From Platycnemis pennipes (lineage: Eukaryota; Arthropoda; Insecta; Odonata; Platycnemididae), in NCBI GenBank assembly GCA_933228895.1, contig OW121854.1, forward strand, positions 53,176,609-53,240,608: a stretch of 64,000 bases of DNA, in the 5' to 3' direction. The notes beneath the pieces were generated by a model. It saw nothing but the letters and a program-made list of their open reading frames with translations. It had not been told where the DNA came from and made no database searches. Shown here in pieces: positions 24,660-35,985 of the stretch; position 1 is the first letter of the stretch; every line of letters starts with the position of its first letter. Made by a program: the position numbers and the translations under genes.

Positions 24660-24850
24660 TATTTATTTATTTTCCACTACCACCGAAAACAGCACATGTG
24701 GCCTTTACATCGGTGTATTAACAATGTAACAAGGGACGAGCATACACAGCCATGTCCTGAGTGGTGAAAAAACCACTCAGGTGGGACTCGTACCCGCTAC
24801 CCTAAGGTTAACAGGTGAGAACTTAACCACGCCGCCACCAGGGCCGACTA
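24660..24850 (-). mobile_element. tRNA-derived SINE (family S1), copy 2
   Basis: Minus-strand reading gives an A-box-like TGGCGGCGTGGTTAAG near 24,838, a B-box-like GGGTACGAGTCCC at 24,793-24,781, then a perfect 9-bp hairpin (24,757-24,780). A body with CACATGTG follows, and an A/T-rich tail at 24,660-24,672. It is the better-preserved of two S1 copies and has the same orientation as the copy at 17.9 kb. Confidence 0.8.
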
Positions 24851-25010
24851 TATATGCTATATTTTCTATTTGAGATAACAAATATTACACTTGGCATTTC
24901 TATTACATTCTCCTTTTTATGAAATTCTAATTCTACACCTGAATACTATGGGGTTATACTTTGAATGCCACACCCAGTTTCTCGTGAATATTTTCAGTGG
25001 CTCCATGGGT
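24851..25010. other. No gene seen
   Basis: Short spacer. Confidence 0.5.
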
Positions 25011-25560
25011 ACATTCCTTCATTCAATCTCCGCTCACTCAGATTGGTGGGTCAACGCCGCAATGCGATTTCGAGTGAGCCTCGCGAGCAACGCAGTCGTT
25101 GCAATCCCTTCGACTTCGACGCTGATGTGAGGCTGGGAAAGCGAAAGTAGGGTTTTGTGAAGATGTGAGCGGGAGGGGGGGGGGAGTGGCGGAGTGGAGG
25201 CGGGCGTCCAGGATATCGTTCGAGTGAATGGCGTCGTCAAATGGGACGAACGGCCGAAGGGGGGTGGGGGGGATGACTTGATGGGATTGGACGAGAGGGA
25301 AAGTGAGGTTGACGAGAGTCGCGTGCAAATGAACTCTCCTCCCGCCCCCCTTTTCCCTCCTCCGCCCCAGCAGAGTGTCCGTGCACGACGGGCGTGAGGA
25401 CGTCCAGCACGAGTGCGTTCACGTGTGCTGTCGTACTCGCCACCACTGTTCCGCTGTCACTAGAGGGTAAGTGGAGACAGTGAGATAGAGATGCTGTACT
25501 TGATCCTCGGGAGTGGATTGTCGCCTCTCTCCCACCACACGCCGAAGGGTTCGGTCGTGT
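25011..25560. other. GC/CpG-rich bipolar island
   Basis: High in CpG. Strongly G-rich on the plus strand at 25,150-25,330, then C-rich. Six overlapping frames are open on both strands, up to 108 codons, none with a recognisable domain. It could be a CpG-rich regulatory element, but nothing in the sequence proves this. Confidence 0.45.
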
Positions 25561-25729
25561 CAATCAGATTGGATTGAGAGAAGTGGTCCAAAGAGTTAAA
25601 GGACGATAGTAATTTTCGATTATAAAGTATCTAAAACGACAGTCTTCTTTATCGATTTCCACACTCTTGTTTTAAGCCTAAAGTGCCTCATATTTAAAGC
25701 ATCATTTGTTCATTTAAATTTAAATAAAC

Positions 25730-26095
25730 TTAATTCAATCGTTCCTCTCTTTCACGTCTTTCACGGCCTGTTTTATATGACTCATTCGAGGCCTACATTT
25801 TCCATTCTTCCTTTTTTCTTTTCCTTCGACGATTGTCTTCATCAGGCCCTCGTGTCTTAAGATATGGCCGATTAGATTGTCCCATCTTCTTTTTATAGTT
25901 TTCAGTAGACTTCCCTTTTCTCCCACACTTCTTAAGACTTCTTCATTGGTCACTCTGTCGATCCATTTTATTTTCATCATTCTTCGGTAGCACCATATTT
26001 CGAATTTCGTTTCCGCCCTTTCTTCTCCGCTGCTGTCATCAACCATGCCTTGCTGCCGTAAAAAAACATGCTCCACATAATTTTTATGGTAGGAT
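25730..26095 (-). mobile_element. RTE-like LINE 3' fragment (family B), minus strand
   Basis: The 113-codon minus frame (26,076-25,735) runs W-C-Y-R-R-M-M-K-I-K-W-I-D-R, T-N-E-E-V-L, G-H-I-L-R-H and V-E-G-K, ending near V-K-D-V-K-E. These match the 23.3-kb copy in order. It is unusually intact for a fragment, without stops across this stretch, but has no catalytic domain. Confidence 0.85.
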
Positions 26096-26789
26096 AGATA
26101 AATTGAAAATATACGGCATCTCCAGATATCAATTTGGAATCATAATTTTCTTATCATTCTTCTTTCCCCTTCAACAAATAATTTGGCCGTAGTACGAGAG
26201 CATGTAATAGCATTTCATAGTATTCGACTTAACTTGTGGGTCAATGATTACTTGATATGTTTATATCGAACGGATGAACAACCTAAAATAATCATCATTA
26301 GATATATCTATAGATAGTGATAACTGATGTTATTTTTTTGTATATGTTTCATCATTACTTGGTTTAATATAATTAGATGATATAAATTGATATTGTTTAA
26401 ATTACCTTTAAATTGCATTGAAGTATTAAATAATAAAACTTATAGCACTACCTACTACACACTTAATAAAACTGTAGTATTTGATTAGATATTTTCTTGT
26501 ATATGGCTGAATGGCCGAAACAATTCTGCTAAGTGAAAGGATACTACTGGGAAAATATCTTATAACAACTTTGAAGTAATTTAAAAGGGTCACTGTTTCT
26601 CATGAAATCAACATCAATGAGACAGTTTTTACGGTTATTTTGTGTCTTTAGGAACGCAGGAAGAAACTTTTTAAAGTTAACCACTGATAGGCAAATCTGA
26701 ATAGCCTAATTTGTTCACCCGTAAAGCGAACACGTTCCTGGGAGAAATTTAATTGAATTTGTAATGTGAATTCTTTTCCCAGAATTCCC
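26096..26789. other. AT-rich DNA, no gene seen
   Basis: No recognisable feature. Confidence 0.55.
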
Positions 26790-27260
26790 ATCACAGCGGC
26801 GAAACCGTTCGAGTGGCGGCGCATCCTCGTTCCGATGCTAATTATGTCACGTTAGCGGCCCCACTCGTCACGCTCCGGGAAGAGGAAACGGGAATTTGTC
26901 TTCCGGGAGGGTGGAAGGGAAAGGGAGGGAGGAGGCATTTCGGCGCTGCTCCTGATCAATCGATCGAGTGGTCCCCGTGGATAGGAAGTCAGGGCGTGCA
27001 CTTCATTCCCTTATTGAACCGGGAGGAGAGGGAGGACTCGAGAGCGGAGGGGACGTCCCGAAATGAAAAGTAGCTTTCGGGACCTGGGGGCACGGGGTGG
27101 ATTTGGGGGGAATGATGCGATGAGCGCGTGGAACGGGAACATTGACATCCGGATGAATTGTTCGGGGCTGCGCAGGGTCGCCCGCACCGGGACGTATGGC
27201 TCCGGCCCACAGAAAGGGCGAGCTGGGCGTTGGGGAAGGTGGCATGACCAGAAATAAAGT
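26790..27260. other. CpG-rich island, function unknown
   Basis: The most CpG-dense short stretch in this part, with sharp edges against AT-rich flanks. Overlapping frames (64-87 codons) on both strands show no domain. A promoter or first exon is conceivable but unproven. Confidence 0.4.
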
Positions 27261-28384
27261 TGAATTGTGTGCATCTAAGGGTAGCTAGTGTTGTTAAATA
27301 TATCCTGATATGTTTTTTACTGTGCCAAAGTTGTTGTGTTAAGAGTTTGTTTCGAATTTTTTATGATCTTACGCCTCTACAGCGGATATTCATGGGTGAT
27401 AACATTTCTGGCGATGATATTGATGTGTCAGAGCCGATCTATGTATTTTTAATGCTGATTTTCCATCATTTTGAATCCAATTCCCAGGTGTACGCATCCT
27501 CACATCCTCAAAAACTCAGAGCAAAATGTTCTTACATGCTCTCGTATTTAGGCGAAAGATTATTTGGAGGGGAAAGAAAAATGATAAGAAAATGATGATG
27601 TATCGAAATCTTTTTAAGATCTTACGCCTTGTTTACATCTACAGCAGGTTTCAAATGGTGAAATTGTTTGTATAGGGGCACTAACGGCAATAACAATATG
27701 TTTTATTATTTTTCGGAAAATGCATGCCTCGTGAGGAGTCACCCCATGTCATGTAACGTTATGTTGGCTTGAGTAGCGTAATGTAAATATGGATGAAAAG
27801 TATTTCGATTGGAAGTTACAGGAAAACCGGTTGGGTGGAGCATCTGAATCTTCCGCATAAGAGAAAACGGGAGAGGTAGATTTGATGTGTTTTTAACGAT
27901 GACAGAAACTTTTTTTCGCCCTCTCTTCTTCCTCGTTTCCACTCTGTTGGGAGTCATTTTCAGGCGTGCGTGAAGGTGGGAGCGAAAAAATGTATGACTG
28001 GAAGTTTTATGAGATAAAAGGAACATTTTGTTATAACTTTTATTATCATTTCTCCTTTGAGAGGTGGTGACCGGGGAGTTGAGCGTTAGCGTAAAAGAGG
28101 AAGGATAAGAGATTTCGGGTGAGGGATCTGAGGAATGAGTAACTATTGCATGGAGTGAGATGAGAGATGCTGGGCTGTCAGAAGATTTGAGACGTTAGAT
28201 GAGGTGGGCAGTTGGAGGAGAAATTCGGATGGTCCTCGTTATGAGGTTTGTTTCTCATAACAATGTGCCTCTCATGAGAAAGGTAACAGGGCATTCCATT
28301 ATTTTCTAGTTGTGTGTTGGAAAGAGAAGGAAAGCATCGACTAGAATAGGCGGTACACATTTTTGACTTCAGGAGCAAAATTGA
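27261..28384. other. No gene seen
   Basis: A 111-codon plus frame at 27,260-27,595 and a 95-codon minus frame have no recognisable motifs. Confidence 0.5.
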
Positions 28385-28429
28385 GGGGAAGACACATCCG
28401 AGAAATATGTGACCAGGCCATGAGAATGG

Positions 28430-28640
28430 CAGAATTTATTACAAGTATACAAGGGAAATGTAACGAGAAGATACAAAAGCGATATAATTTTTCACTAATC
28501 ATGTCCCACCTTTAATATGTAGTCAGTTTATGGTATCAGAATTAATTGCGTTTCATCAGAGAACTAGAGAGTGTGCAGCGTAAAGCAGCTACTGCTGTTA
28601 AAAAGGTGCTACGATAGGTTTAGCAGATAGATAGAAATGA
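28430..28640 (+). mobile_element. Degenerate CR1-like LINE relic, plus strand
   Basis: GGGAAATGTAACGAGAAGA and GAGAACTAGAGAGTGTGCAG match the sense strand of the CR1-like family as read at 63.8-64.0 kb. The implied protein keeps a S-V-Q-R-K-A block but is interrupted by stops. It is the only copy here in plus orientation, and the most decayed. Boundaries are approximate. Confidence 0.65.
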
Positions 28641-29610
28641 ATAGAAGAATAAGGTTCAGATTCATTATCATATTGGCGGTTAACTTACCAATTAAATCTC
28701 CTGTTGATATTTACATCTTATAAATACAATGAAGATGTTAGATGCATGTTAAGATCCCCTGAGGAATAGCTTTTGTTATCCACGCGTATATGCAGAAGAG
28801 ACTTTTGCTAGATGTACTTATAGTTAGTTTGTGGAAGCAGCCGATGACAAAAGTATTTGTTACATTTTTATCATTGGTGTGATAATTGGCAGAGATTTGT
28901 ATTTTTCAGGGAACAGAGGGAGTGTGAAGTGAAAACTGGTGTTCATAACGTACATACATACATGCTGAACATATTGAGGAAGAAAATAATATTCCCAATG
29001 AAAATTAGGAGTTTGTTGAGGAACAGACATGTGTTTACAATTAGAGGCTGTGGAGCATTATCAAAGCTTAAACTCTTGAGTAAGTGACAAAGAAAGAGAA
29101 AAAATTCGTATTACAGATTAAATAAAGAGGTGTAGGAAATACGATTATTTGTAGAGAAAAAAAGGCGGTAAGAAATCGTTTTGTAAAAAATAGAAAAAAG
29201 TGAATACATACACAACCTATCCTTTAAGGTTAGTATGACTGTCAATATTAGATATCTCTCAAGCGTTCCAGGGTTAGTGTTATTGAATGCGTGTCAGGCG
29301 TACCAAATATCTAGATTTATTTTTCGTGCATTCGCAAAAGAAATTTCACGAGTGAGTGAAGGAATGGGGAGAAACGAGATGCAGATATACAAGAAATTAC
29401 GAAATATAGAATCCAGTTTGTGGAAGACCAAATATTACCGGGTCCGTATACAAAGAGGCAGCAACACTTCTAACCCAACAAAGATTTTGAAATACAAACA
29501 TGAGTTGAGAAACAGCAATAAAATAAAATCATATTAGGTAACGATTATTAATCTTTAAAACCGTTTACCCATCACTCTTAAGAATAATCATTATTCTCTC
29601 TTATGTCAGT
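28641..29610. other. No gene seen
   Basis: Purine-rich AT-rich sequence. A 100-codon basic frame at 29,235-29,537 has no recognisable family and could include LINE 3' debris. Confidence 0.45.
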
Positions 29611-29639
29611 CACCGCTCGCACCATATTTTTCTTCCCAA

Positions 29640-30060
29640 GTTTTCTGTAGCCATTCTTCGTATGCATGTTCCCTTAATGACTGTCTTCATAAGACCATCA
29701 TTTCTCATGATTTGTCAATTAAAGTTGTTCATTTTGTTTTCAGAATTTTCAACAGCCGCTCTTTTCTCCCGCTACTCTTTAAACACCCTTGTTAGATACA
29801 TGGTACGTCCATTTAATCTTCATCATTTGGCTGCTTCAGAAAAAGTTCCCAGTATTTTCTTTCCTGCAAATATTAAGTGTAACACGTTCGTATAGTGGAG
29901 CATGCTACAGATGTCACTTCTAATGAAGTGTTTTCCATTTTTCAACCTAGTATCTTCAGTATCTGATGCACTTTCTCCTTGTTTAATATCATCTTTGCCA
30001 ATTTCATTCCACTCATTAGTCCCTTCTTGTTTGGACAGTCACTAATATTTCTTCATTCCA
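29640..30060 (-). mobile_element. Highly decayed RTE-like relic (family B type)
   Basis: On the minus strand, fragments corresponding to the M-K-T-V block (GACTGTCTTCATAAGACCAT on plus), the G-A/R-E-K-R block and the W-x-D/R-x-M block occur in the right order and spacing relative to the 37.5-kb copy. Identity is low with many gaps, so this is a tentative call. Confidence 0.45.
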
Positions 30061-30164
30061 ACGGGGAATAAACTTGCTAATCTTAAGGCTCCTGTGATCA
30101 TGTCACTTTTTTCATACAACAATAATTTTATGAGCCTACTTTAGGATAAGCCTAATCCAAGCAT

Positions 30165-30345
30165 TTAACCTGGTTTTGGTTACCAGGCCTATAACACGCC
30201 GGTCTGACAAACAAGGTTGTGGGTTTGAATCGACGACACCATCTTCATTTGCCTCAGTTTGAAAGTGAGACTACTTTGCTAAAATACCGTACAAGTTAGA
30301 TTAAACTGGATTCTCCTCTCCTGCTGAAAAACGTACAGCATAGGA
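30165..30345 (+). mobile_element. tRNA-like SINE head (family S3)
   Basis: An A-box-like TGGTTACCAGGCC near 30,177 is followed about 40 nt on by a B-box-like GGGTTTGAATCG at 30,221-30,232. The downstream 100 bp is probably the body. Only one copy is seen in the window, so family status is inferred. Confidence 0.45.
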
Positions 30346-30919
30346 CAGCACAAGTGAACAGGTTGCCTGAGATGGGTGCCAAGTGACATTGAGAGTAATT
30401 ATGAAATCGCTAGTAAAAGAGACATTTTCCAACAGGAAATGACTAATAAATAGAACATCTATTGACATCAACATAGAACATCATAGCAATACTATTGAAA
30501 AAATGTTAGCAAAGGCTTGATATGTTGCGTGAATGTATGTATTTTTAAGACGTAGACCACAGAGAAGTGGAATAAAATGCATCAATGCAGTGAGAATTTG
30601 GAGAACGGTGTGAAGATTGCATTTAATAACACGGAAGACTATCGTTGTTGTCTTTCTTACAGGTTTGATTGAATGGGATTTGCATGAAGGAATGAGGAGA
30701 AAGCACATCATTTGAGTAAAACAGTGAGTGCGGAGAGTTGTATATTCCAAAGATCGGTGAATGAAAGAATAGGTACCAAAAAGCGAGAAGTAGGCAGCAA
30801 TAAAATAGGCATTTATTAGAGATTATAAAGATGGAAGTGTCAACAAGGAAATAGTGAAGGAAAGGAGGTGGTTAAGGAAGGGGAGTAAAGCGTATTTGGA
30901 GCAGATGTAACAGTCACAT
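30346..30919. other. No gene seen
   Basis: An 89-codon minus frame at 30,750-30,481 has no recognisable motif. Confidence 0.5.
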
Positions 30920-31200
30920 CACATCATCATCGTTAGTCATCAATACTCAGATTGGTTTATCGCAGCTCTCCACTTAGTCCTTCTATCGGCTAATCTCTTC
31001 ATATTTACGTATTTCTCCTCTTTCACATCCTTTATCACTTGTTCCATATCTCTTGCACGAGGCCTTCCTTTGCCGTTCTTCCCTTACTCTTGTCCTTCAA
31101 CGATTGTCTTTATCAGGCCATCATGGTGTGGCTGATTAGGTTTTCTCGACTTCTTTTCAGGGTATTCGGAAGACTTCTCTTTTCTCCCACTCTTCTTAAT
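30920..31200 (-). mobile_element. RTE-like LINE 3' fragment (family B), minus strand
   Basis: Begins at the family tail (CATCATCATCG on plus) and the 3' motif, then continues into the C-terminal coding end up to the G-E-K-R block. Frameshifts are present (for example, H-I-L-R is lost). It ends abruptly at about 31,200, leaving a ~280-bp 5'-truncated piece. Confidence 0.8.
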
Positions 31201-31620
31201 AGTATTTAACAGCTAAAATACGGTATTTAAAGGAATTAAGTTGCAGTGAACAGTAAAATAAGCATGGAAGCTGTAGCCCTCCCCCCTACGAGCAATTTAA
31301 TTGTTTGTCGAACAGTGTCATTCAAATGACGATGGCTTTAACATCATCTACTCATATCTATCACACTTTGGAGAATATATGCAGATTAACGGAAAGTATT
31401 CCTCGTTGCTAGACAGTGGCGGTTTTTTCCAATATTATCGGATGCGAATCGTCATTGTGGAGATTTTTGTAAGTATCACATTACGAATGGCAATTGCTGA
31501 CGTATTCGTCCATTTCTATCTATTACCAAAGGTAAACGATCTTCCTTTGTGGAATACGTTTATGATTGGATAGGTGTATATACTTAGTGATTTTCCCAAA
31601 AGTATATGAAAAAATTATCA
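31201..31620. other. No gene seen
   Basis: A 90-codon plus frame at 31,301-31,573 has no recognisable domain. Confidence 0.5.
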
Positions 31621-31621
31621 A

Positions 31622-31663
31622 TTTTTTTGCGAACGGTGAGGGCAGTTGTGCCATCCTCAGGTA
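31622..31663 (-). other. Possible hammerhead/Penelope-like relic
   Basis: Minus strand: CTGAGGA, then T, then a GGCA/TGCC stem with a CAAC loop, then CTCACCGTTCGC where a live motif would have GAAAC plus GTTCGC. The stem is convincing but the GAAA half of the catalytic core is missing, so it would be inactive if real. Confidence 0.3.
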
Positions 31664-34280
31664 CCTTCACTCTGTTCACTGAAATTGGTTTTCAATTAAC
31701 CTGAAAGAAAATTATACCAGTGACCAGTTCTTACTAATGAATGAAACCATCCATTCTCAACTTCGCAATCAATTATCGATCCTATTGCCCTTATTACTCA
31801 TTGCTTCCTATGGCCGAATCATATGATTACAGGAATTTTTTCCATACCGTAAACATCGATGGCAGTTTTAGATATTCTTGGAAGTTATTCCTATGAGTGT
31901 GATAGAATCGAACTACTACCTTTATATTGGCAAACAGTTAAGCCCCACGAGAGAAGAGTAACGAGTGGAGCTCCAGAACAGGATCCTCGGACGACATGCG
32001 AATTAGTGAGGATATGGGATGGGGAGTAGCAGGTGAGAAGACGCAAAGTTTTCTAGCGGAAAGAGTACAAGGATAGATTGATTAATTCCTGGGCTTTATT
32101 GGCCCGATCGGCTGGATACGTGGGGAGTTGAGAAAAGGGGGGAGGGTAGTTTGAGAGGTTTATCCAGGGGCAAGGGAGCGTGCCTAGTTGAGGTGGAGGG
32201 GTTGATAATGGTGGAGAGAGAGGATGGTAGAAGCTTGGATGGCAATTTGGTTGGTGCGTGTATTCGTGCGGACTTTAGGAGTTTTAAGGGCATAAGCGGC
32301 TAAATCAGGGTCGACGATTTCCTGGAAAGTTCGCGGAGAGAGAAAAATTTGCGAATGAGCACGCAATAGTCGAAGATGAGACCATTTGAGTAGACTTTAG
32401 ATTTTCAATACATACGAACTGTGAAATAATTGGAAAAACATTTTGATGGCTAGGTCCAAATAAAATTTCTCTTATAATCGTCTTCGAAGTAGATAGTTTC
32501 ATGTTTTATATTTTAAAATACGCACACTTTGCTTTATTTAATCATCCAGTTAATGCAAAAGCGTTGTATTAGGATATGAAACGAATATTGAACTACTCAG
32601 CCCTCATGTAGTGCAACATATTTTTACCAAATAGTTCCCATATGAAGTTCGACTGTGTGTATTTTTAATAAAGATTTTAATCTTATTGCCGGTTACTCGA
32701 TTCGGTTGTTCCTCGACGTATGAATTTTGGTTAAAAATGTTTTTCCTCGTAACAAGACAAAGGCTGGCAGCTAATGACTTTTACAAGTAGGAATTACAAT
32801 TTCCTTTTGTGTATTTTCCCTGCAAATTTAGTTTTTTTCTTCTTTTTCAAAATAATACTATTTTATCCCGTCATATTTTTGGCCACGTACACGAGGATGT
32901 GAGACTATTACTGAATATTTTCAATATTTTGAAATTTTTAGACGAAGCAATGTGGGGTCAAGTTGGGTGAAATAGCTATTGATCACAACTCTTCCATCTT
33001 AACTTATCCTTATCAAACTTGACTCATTCTTGGCTCATTTTGCTACTGACCTGGACTATTATCTTCATCACATCAAGGGTGTGAGCAAGAAACTTGGCAT
33101 CGTAAAGATAGTTAGTTACCTTTCAGCGTAATAAGTGTGAGGAGGCCAAGGAAGTTCTACCTTGTAGGAAAATGTGGAGCTGAGTAATAAGGCTCAGTGA
33201 AAGAAAGAGAGTGGGGTACCTGATTAAATGCAAATTTTTTATACGGACAAGTCATTTACGCACAAAAGACGATACTACCTGGTTAGAAGCTAATTTCTTG
33301 CGGGGGAAAAAAAACTCATGTTCCCATCTGAAGGCTCGAGAAGTTGAGCAAGATAATTCTTTAATTTTAAATTTCACACGGCTCCATCCCAGTCGCGCTC
33401 CTGAAATTACCGAGATGTGAATTACGGTGGACTTCTCCGGAGCTGTCACTCCTCTTATCTTATTTTCCGCAGCCTGACATCGCTGCCGGGAGCCGGGGTA
33501 GGTGTGAGTCAATGGGTGGCCCAGATTGAAAGAAATGAGAATGGTTGGGATGAGAAACTCTTCCACCTGTCTCACGAGTGTGGCTCACAAAAACGAGGAC
33601 TAAAGTTAGGGAGGTTTAATGAAAGAGGAAAAAACGCGAGCTATGTGTGAACACTAGCGTGGAAGGAAGAAAGGTGATGGGCTAAATATGATACGGAGGG
33701 AAAAATTGTGAGAAATACCTGAGAAGTTAGTGAAAGGCTGGGAGTTATATAGAAAAATAAAAATAAATCGCTAGTTTAAGTCATATACCCTCCGGTTTTA
33801 TTCTAAGTATAACAGGCGTATACAAATTCACCTTACGGATGTTTTTAGGCGTGAAGACTTTACAATCATTAGAAACACATACTGGAGAAAAAAAGGTAGT
33901 AAAGGTAGCTAGCGCCAATTGGCGAAAAGATAAACGTGGTCAATTCCTGTGAGAAAAGACGAGTAGTGCAAAGAATGGTGCGTTTTAGCAAGATTCATTC
34001 AAGCCATATCTGCTTACTCTGTGAATACATATTCATCCTATAACTTTCTTAATTGTATTAGCCATGGAATGTAATGAGTGCTTCAGGGAAAATATCACGG
34101 GCGCAAAACATGTCGTCTTCCTTTGAATCCCTTTCTCAGGCAATCATTTAAAATATTAGTGCAGTTCTTTATGCCAATGGCTTACATATCATATATTTAG
34201 GTGTAATTACTTCGAGATGTCGAGCAAATTGACCGCAAATAGGGTGTGGGAAAAGGTTTTTAATTTCTTGTTTTCCTTGT
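31664..34280. other. Mixed DNA, no gene seen
   Basis: Two mildly GC-rich stretches (31,930-32,370 and 33,200-33,660) carry overlapping 60-107-codon frames on both strands, none with recognisable motifs. The remainder is AT-rich. Confidence 0.5.
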
Positions 34281-34284
34281 ATCG

Positions 34285-34505
34285 ATATCATCATCACTGT
34301 CATCAGTCAACAGTCCTAAGATGGTTCGTCGCATCTTTCCACTCAATTCTCATATCTGCAAAAAAACTCTTAGTTTTTACGCATTTTATATAATTCACTT
34401 CCTTTATCACTTGTTCTAGGTATCTCATACGGGGCCTTTCTTTGTCGTTCTTCCCGATCACTTGTACTCATGCGATTACCTTTGTTGTATCCATATTGCA
34501 TTTTT
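34285..34505 (-). mobile_element. RTE-like LINE 3' relic (family B), minus strand
   Basis: Starts with the family tail (CATCATCACTGTCATCAGTC on plus) and keeps the words TTTATCACTTGTTCTAGGTA and CTTTGTCGTTCTTCCC. These correspond to the antisense of the E-Q-V-K-D region. More diverged than the 30.9-kb and 37.5-kb copies. Confidence 0.7.
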
Positions 34506-35135
34506 ATAGTTTCTTTTAATAGGGATCATGTCATTGCATGCTTACACATGGCGAACAAGTGAGAAACTTTAGTTTTTGTTTCAAGAAATAAATTTATTTA
34601 AAAGTATTTCCCTCACCTTGTGGATTTTTTTTATTTAAAAATGTTTCCCCTAGAAATTATTTTGACGGGAGCTATGATGATCTTAATCTTCCTCAAGTTT
34701 TACACGTGCGTTAGTTACTTTAAGGTTTCCTACCAGAGGTTTAATTTTTATAAAGTCAAATATAATTTTTAGCAGAACAACAGTGAACGGAAAAACAATA
34801 GCTTCGTACGTTTGTTTACTTTGCACAGAGTCCTTTATATGCCCGTGAGTTAGTAAGATGCAAACATTTTCATTCTGTCGATTTTTCTTTTTACTTTCCA
34901 CCCTGGAGGATCTGCAGCATATATTTTTTAGCTGCAGGAGCCAGGAAGATTTGAGTATCTCCATAGAATCAACTCTATCAATATAAAAAAGTTAATATTA
35001 AAATATATTACTTAAATTTCTATTTACTTTCCTTGTCAGTGTTAGAATAATCAAAAATAATGAACATAAGGTAGAGCTCTTTTTCCCAAACAAATTGATT
35101 TGAAGCAATTAACCGAAGAAAAACGAGGACGTTAT
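34506..35135. other. No gene seen
   Basis: A 93-codon minus frame at 34,964-34,683 has no recognised family. Confidence 0.5.
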
Positions 35136-35369
35136 CTGTCGTGATGGCTGAGTAGCGTGAGGGTCGTTGGTTAGCATACTACCTCGAGCATGCATTTTGC
35201 GTTTGTATAAGATTTGAAATAGTGTTTACAAATTTGCCTCAGGATTATTAATGAGTTGGGTTAATTGGAGCATTTTAGCGTAAGCAATTTTAGTAACCTC
35301 AAATGACAACTCTGCTGTAACATTTCACGTAGACCCACTGGCCTAGTGGCAGATTATGAAAACGGATTC

Positions 35370-35985
35370 TTCTCCACCAATTCTTTGCTGATGTGAGCTC
35401 GATTCGGAAAAGGGCCGAAAGGAAAAGATCCAAAGGTGGAAACTATGGGCAGAGAGAATGGAAAGAGATGGAGTAGGATCGGACGAACTGTTTCGCGGTG
35501 AATGTTGGGGAAAGAAATTTGTGATTCGTCAACTTGAGTGATGGGGAGGGTAAGAATGGAGTAGAGGGACGCGACATCGGAGATATTTCCATCTCGTGGA
35601 AAGGGGAGAGAGGAGAAGGGAATAAAAATGTGTCGAAATGGGATTGTCGAGGATTGGAAGTGAGAGAGAAGGAGAGATGGGTGATGGGGGTGAAGCAAAG
35701 GACCGGTTTGGTTGAATCGCTTTCAGATTTTCGGGGATCGATTGAAAAGGATGTGAATAGGGGGAGTGTATGGGTGTCGAATGGATTGATGGAACTCGGG
35801 TTCGGGACGAGGGGGGGGTAAAGGGTGGGAGAGGAAAAATGGGAATGGGGAAAGGTAGGCGTCGAGTGTTGGAAGTTTCAGGATGGCGGGAGAGGCGGAG
35901 TAGGTTTGCCATCCCAGTGAATTTGTCGCTCTATCGGGAGACTCGTTGAGTGGTCTGGCCACTGAAAATGACCGAAGGGATCCAC
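35370..35985. other. Purine-rich GC island
   Basis: About 600 bp of G/A-rich plus strand. Frames of 79-127 codons on the minus strand are Pro/Ser-rich and overlap in several phases, and a 95-codon plus frame is Gly/Glu/Arg-rich. Composition rather than coding. It ends at a 19-mer that recurs at 39,182. Confidence 0.5.

Noticed and set aside
35140..35200. GATGGCTGAGTAGCG as a possible Pol III A box
   Set aside because: No B box at suitable spacing.
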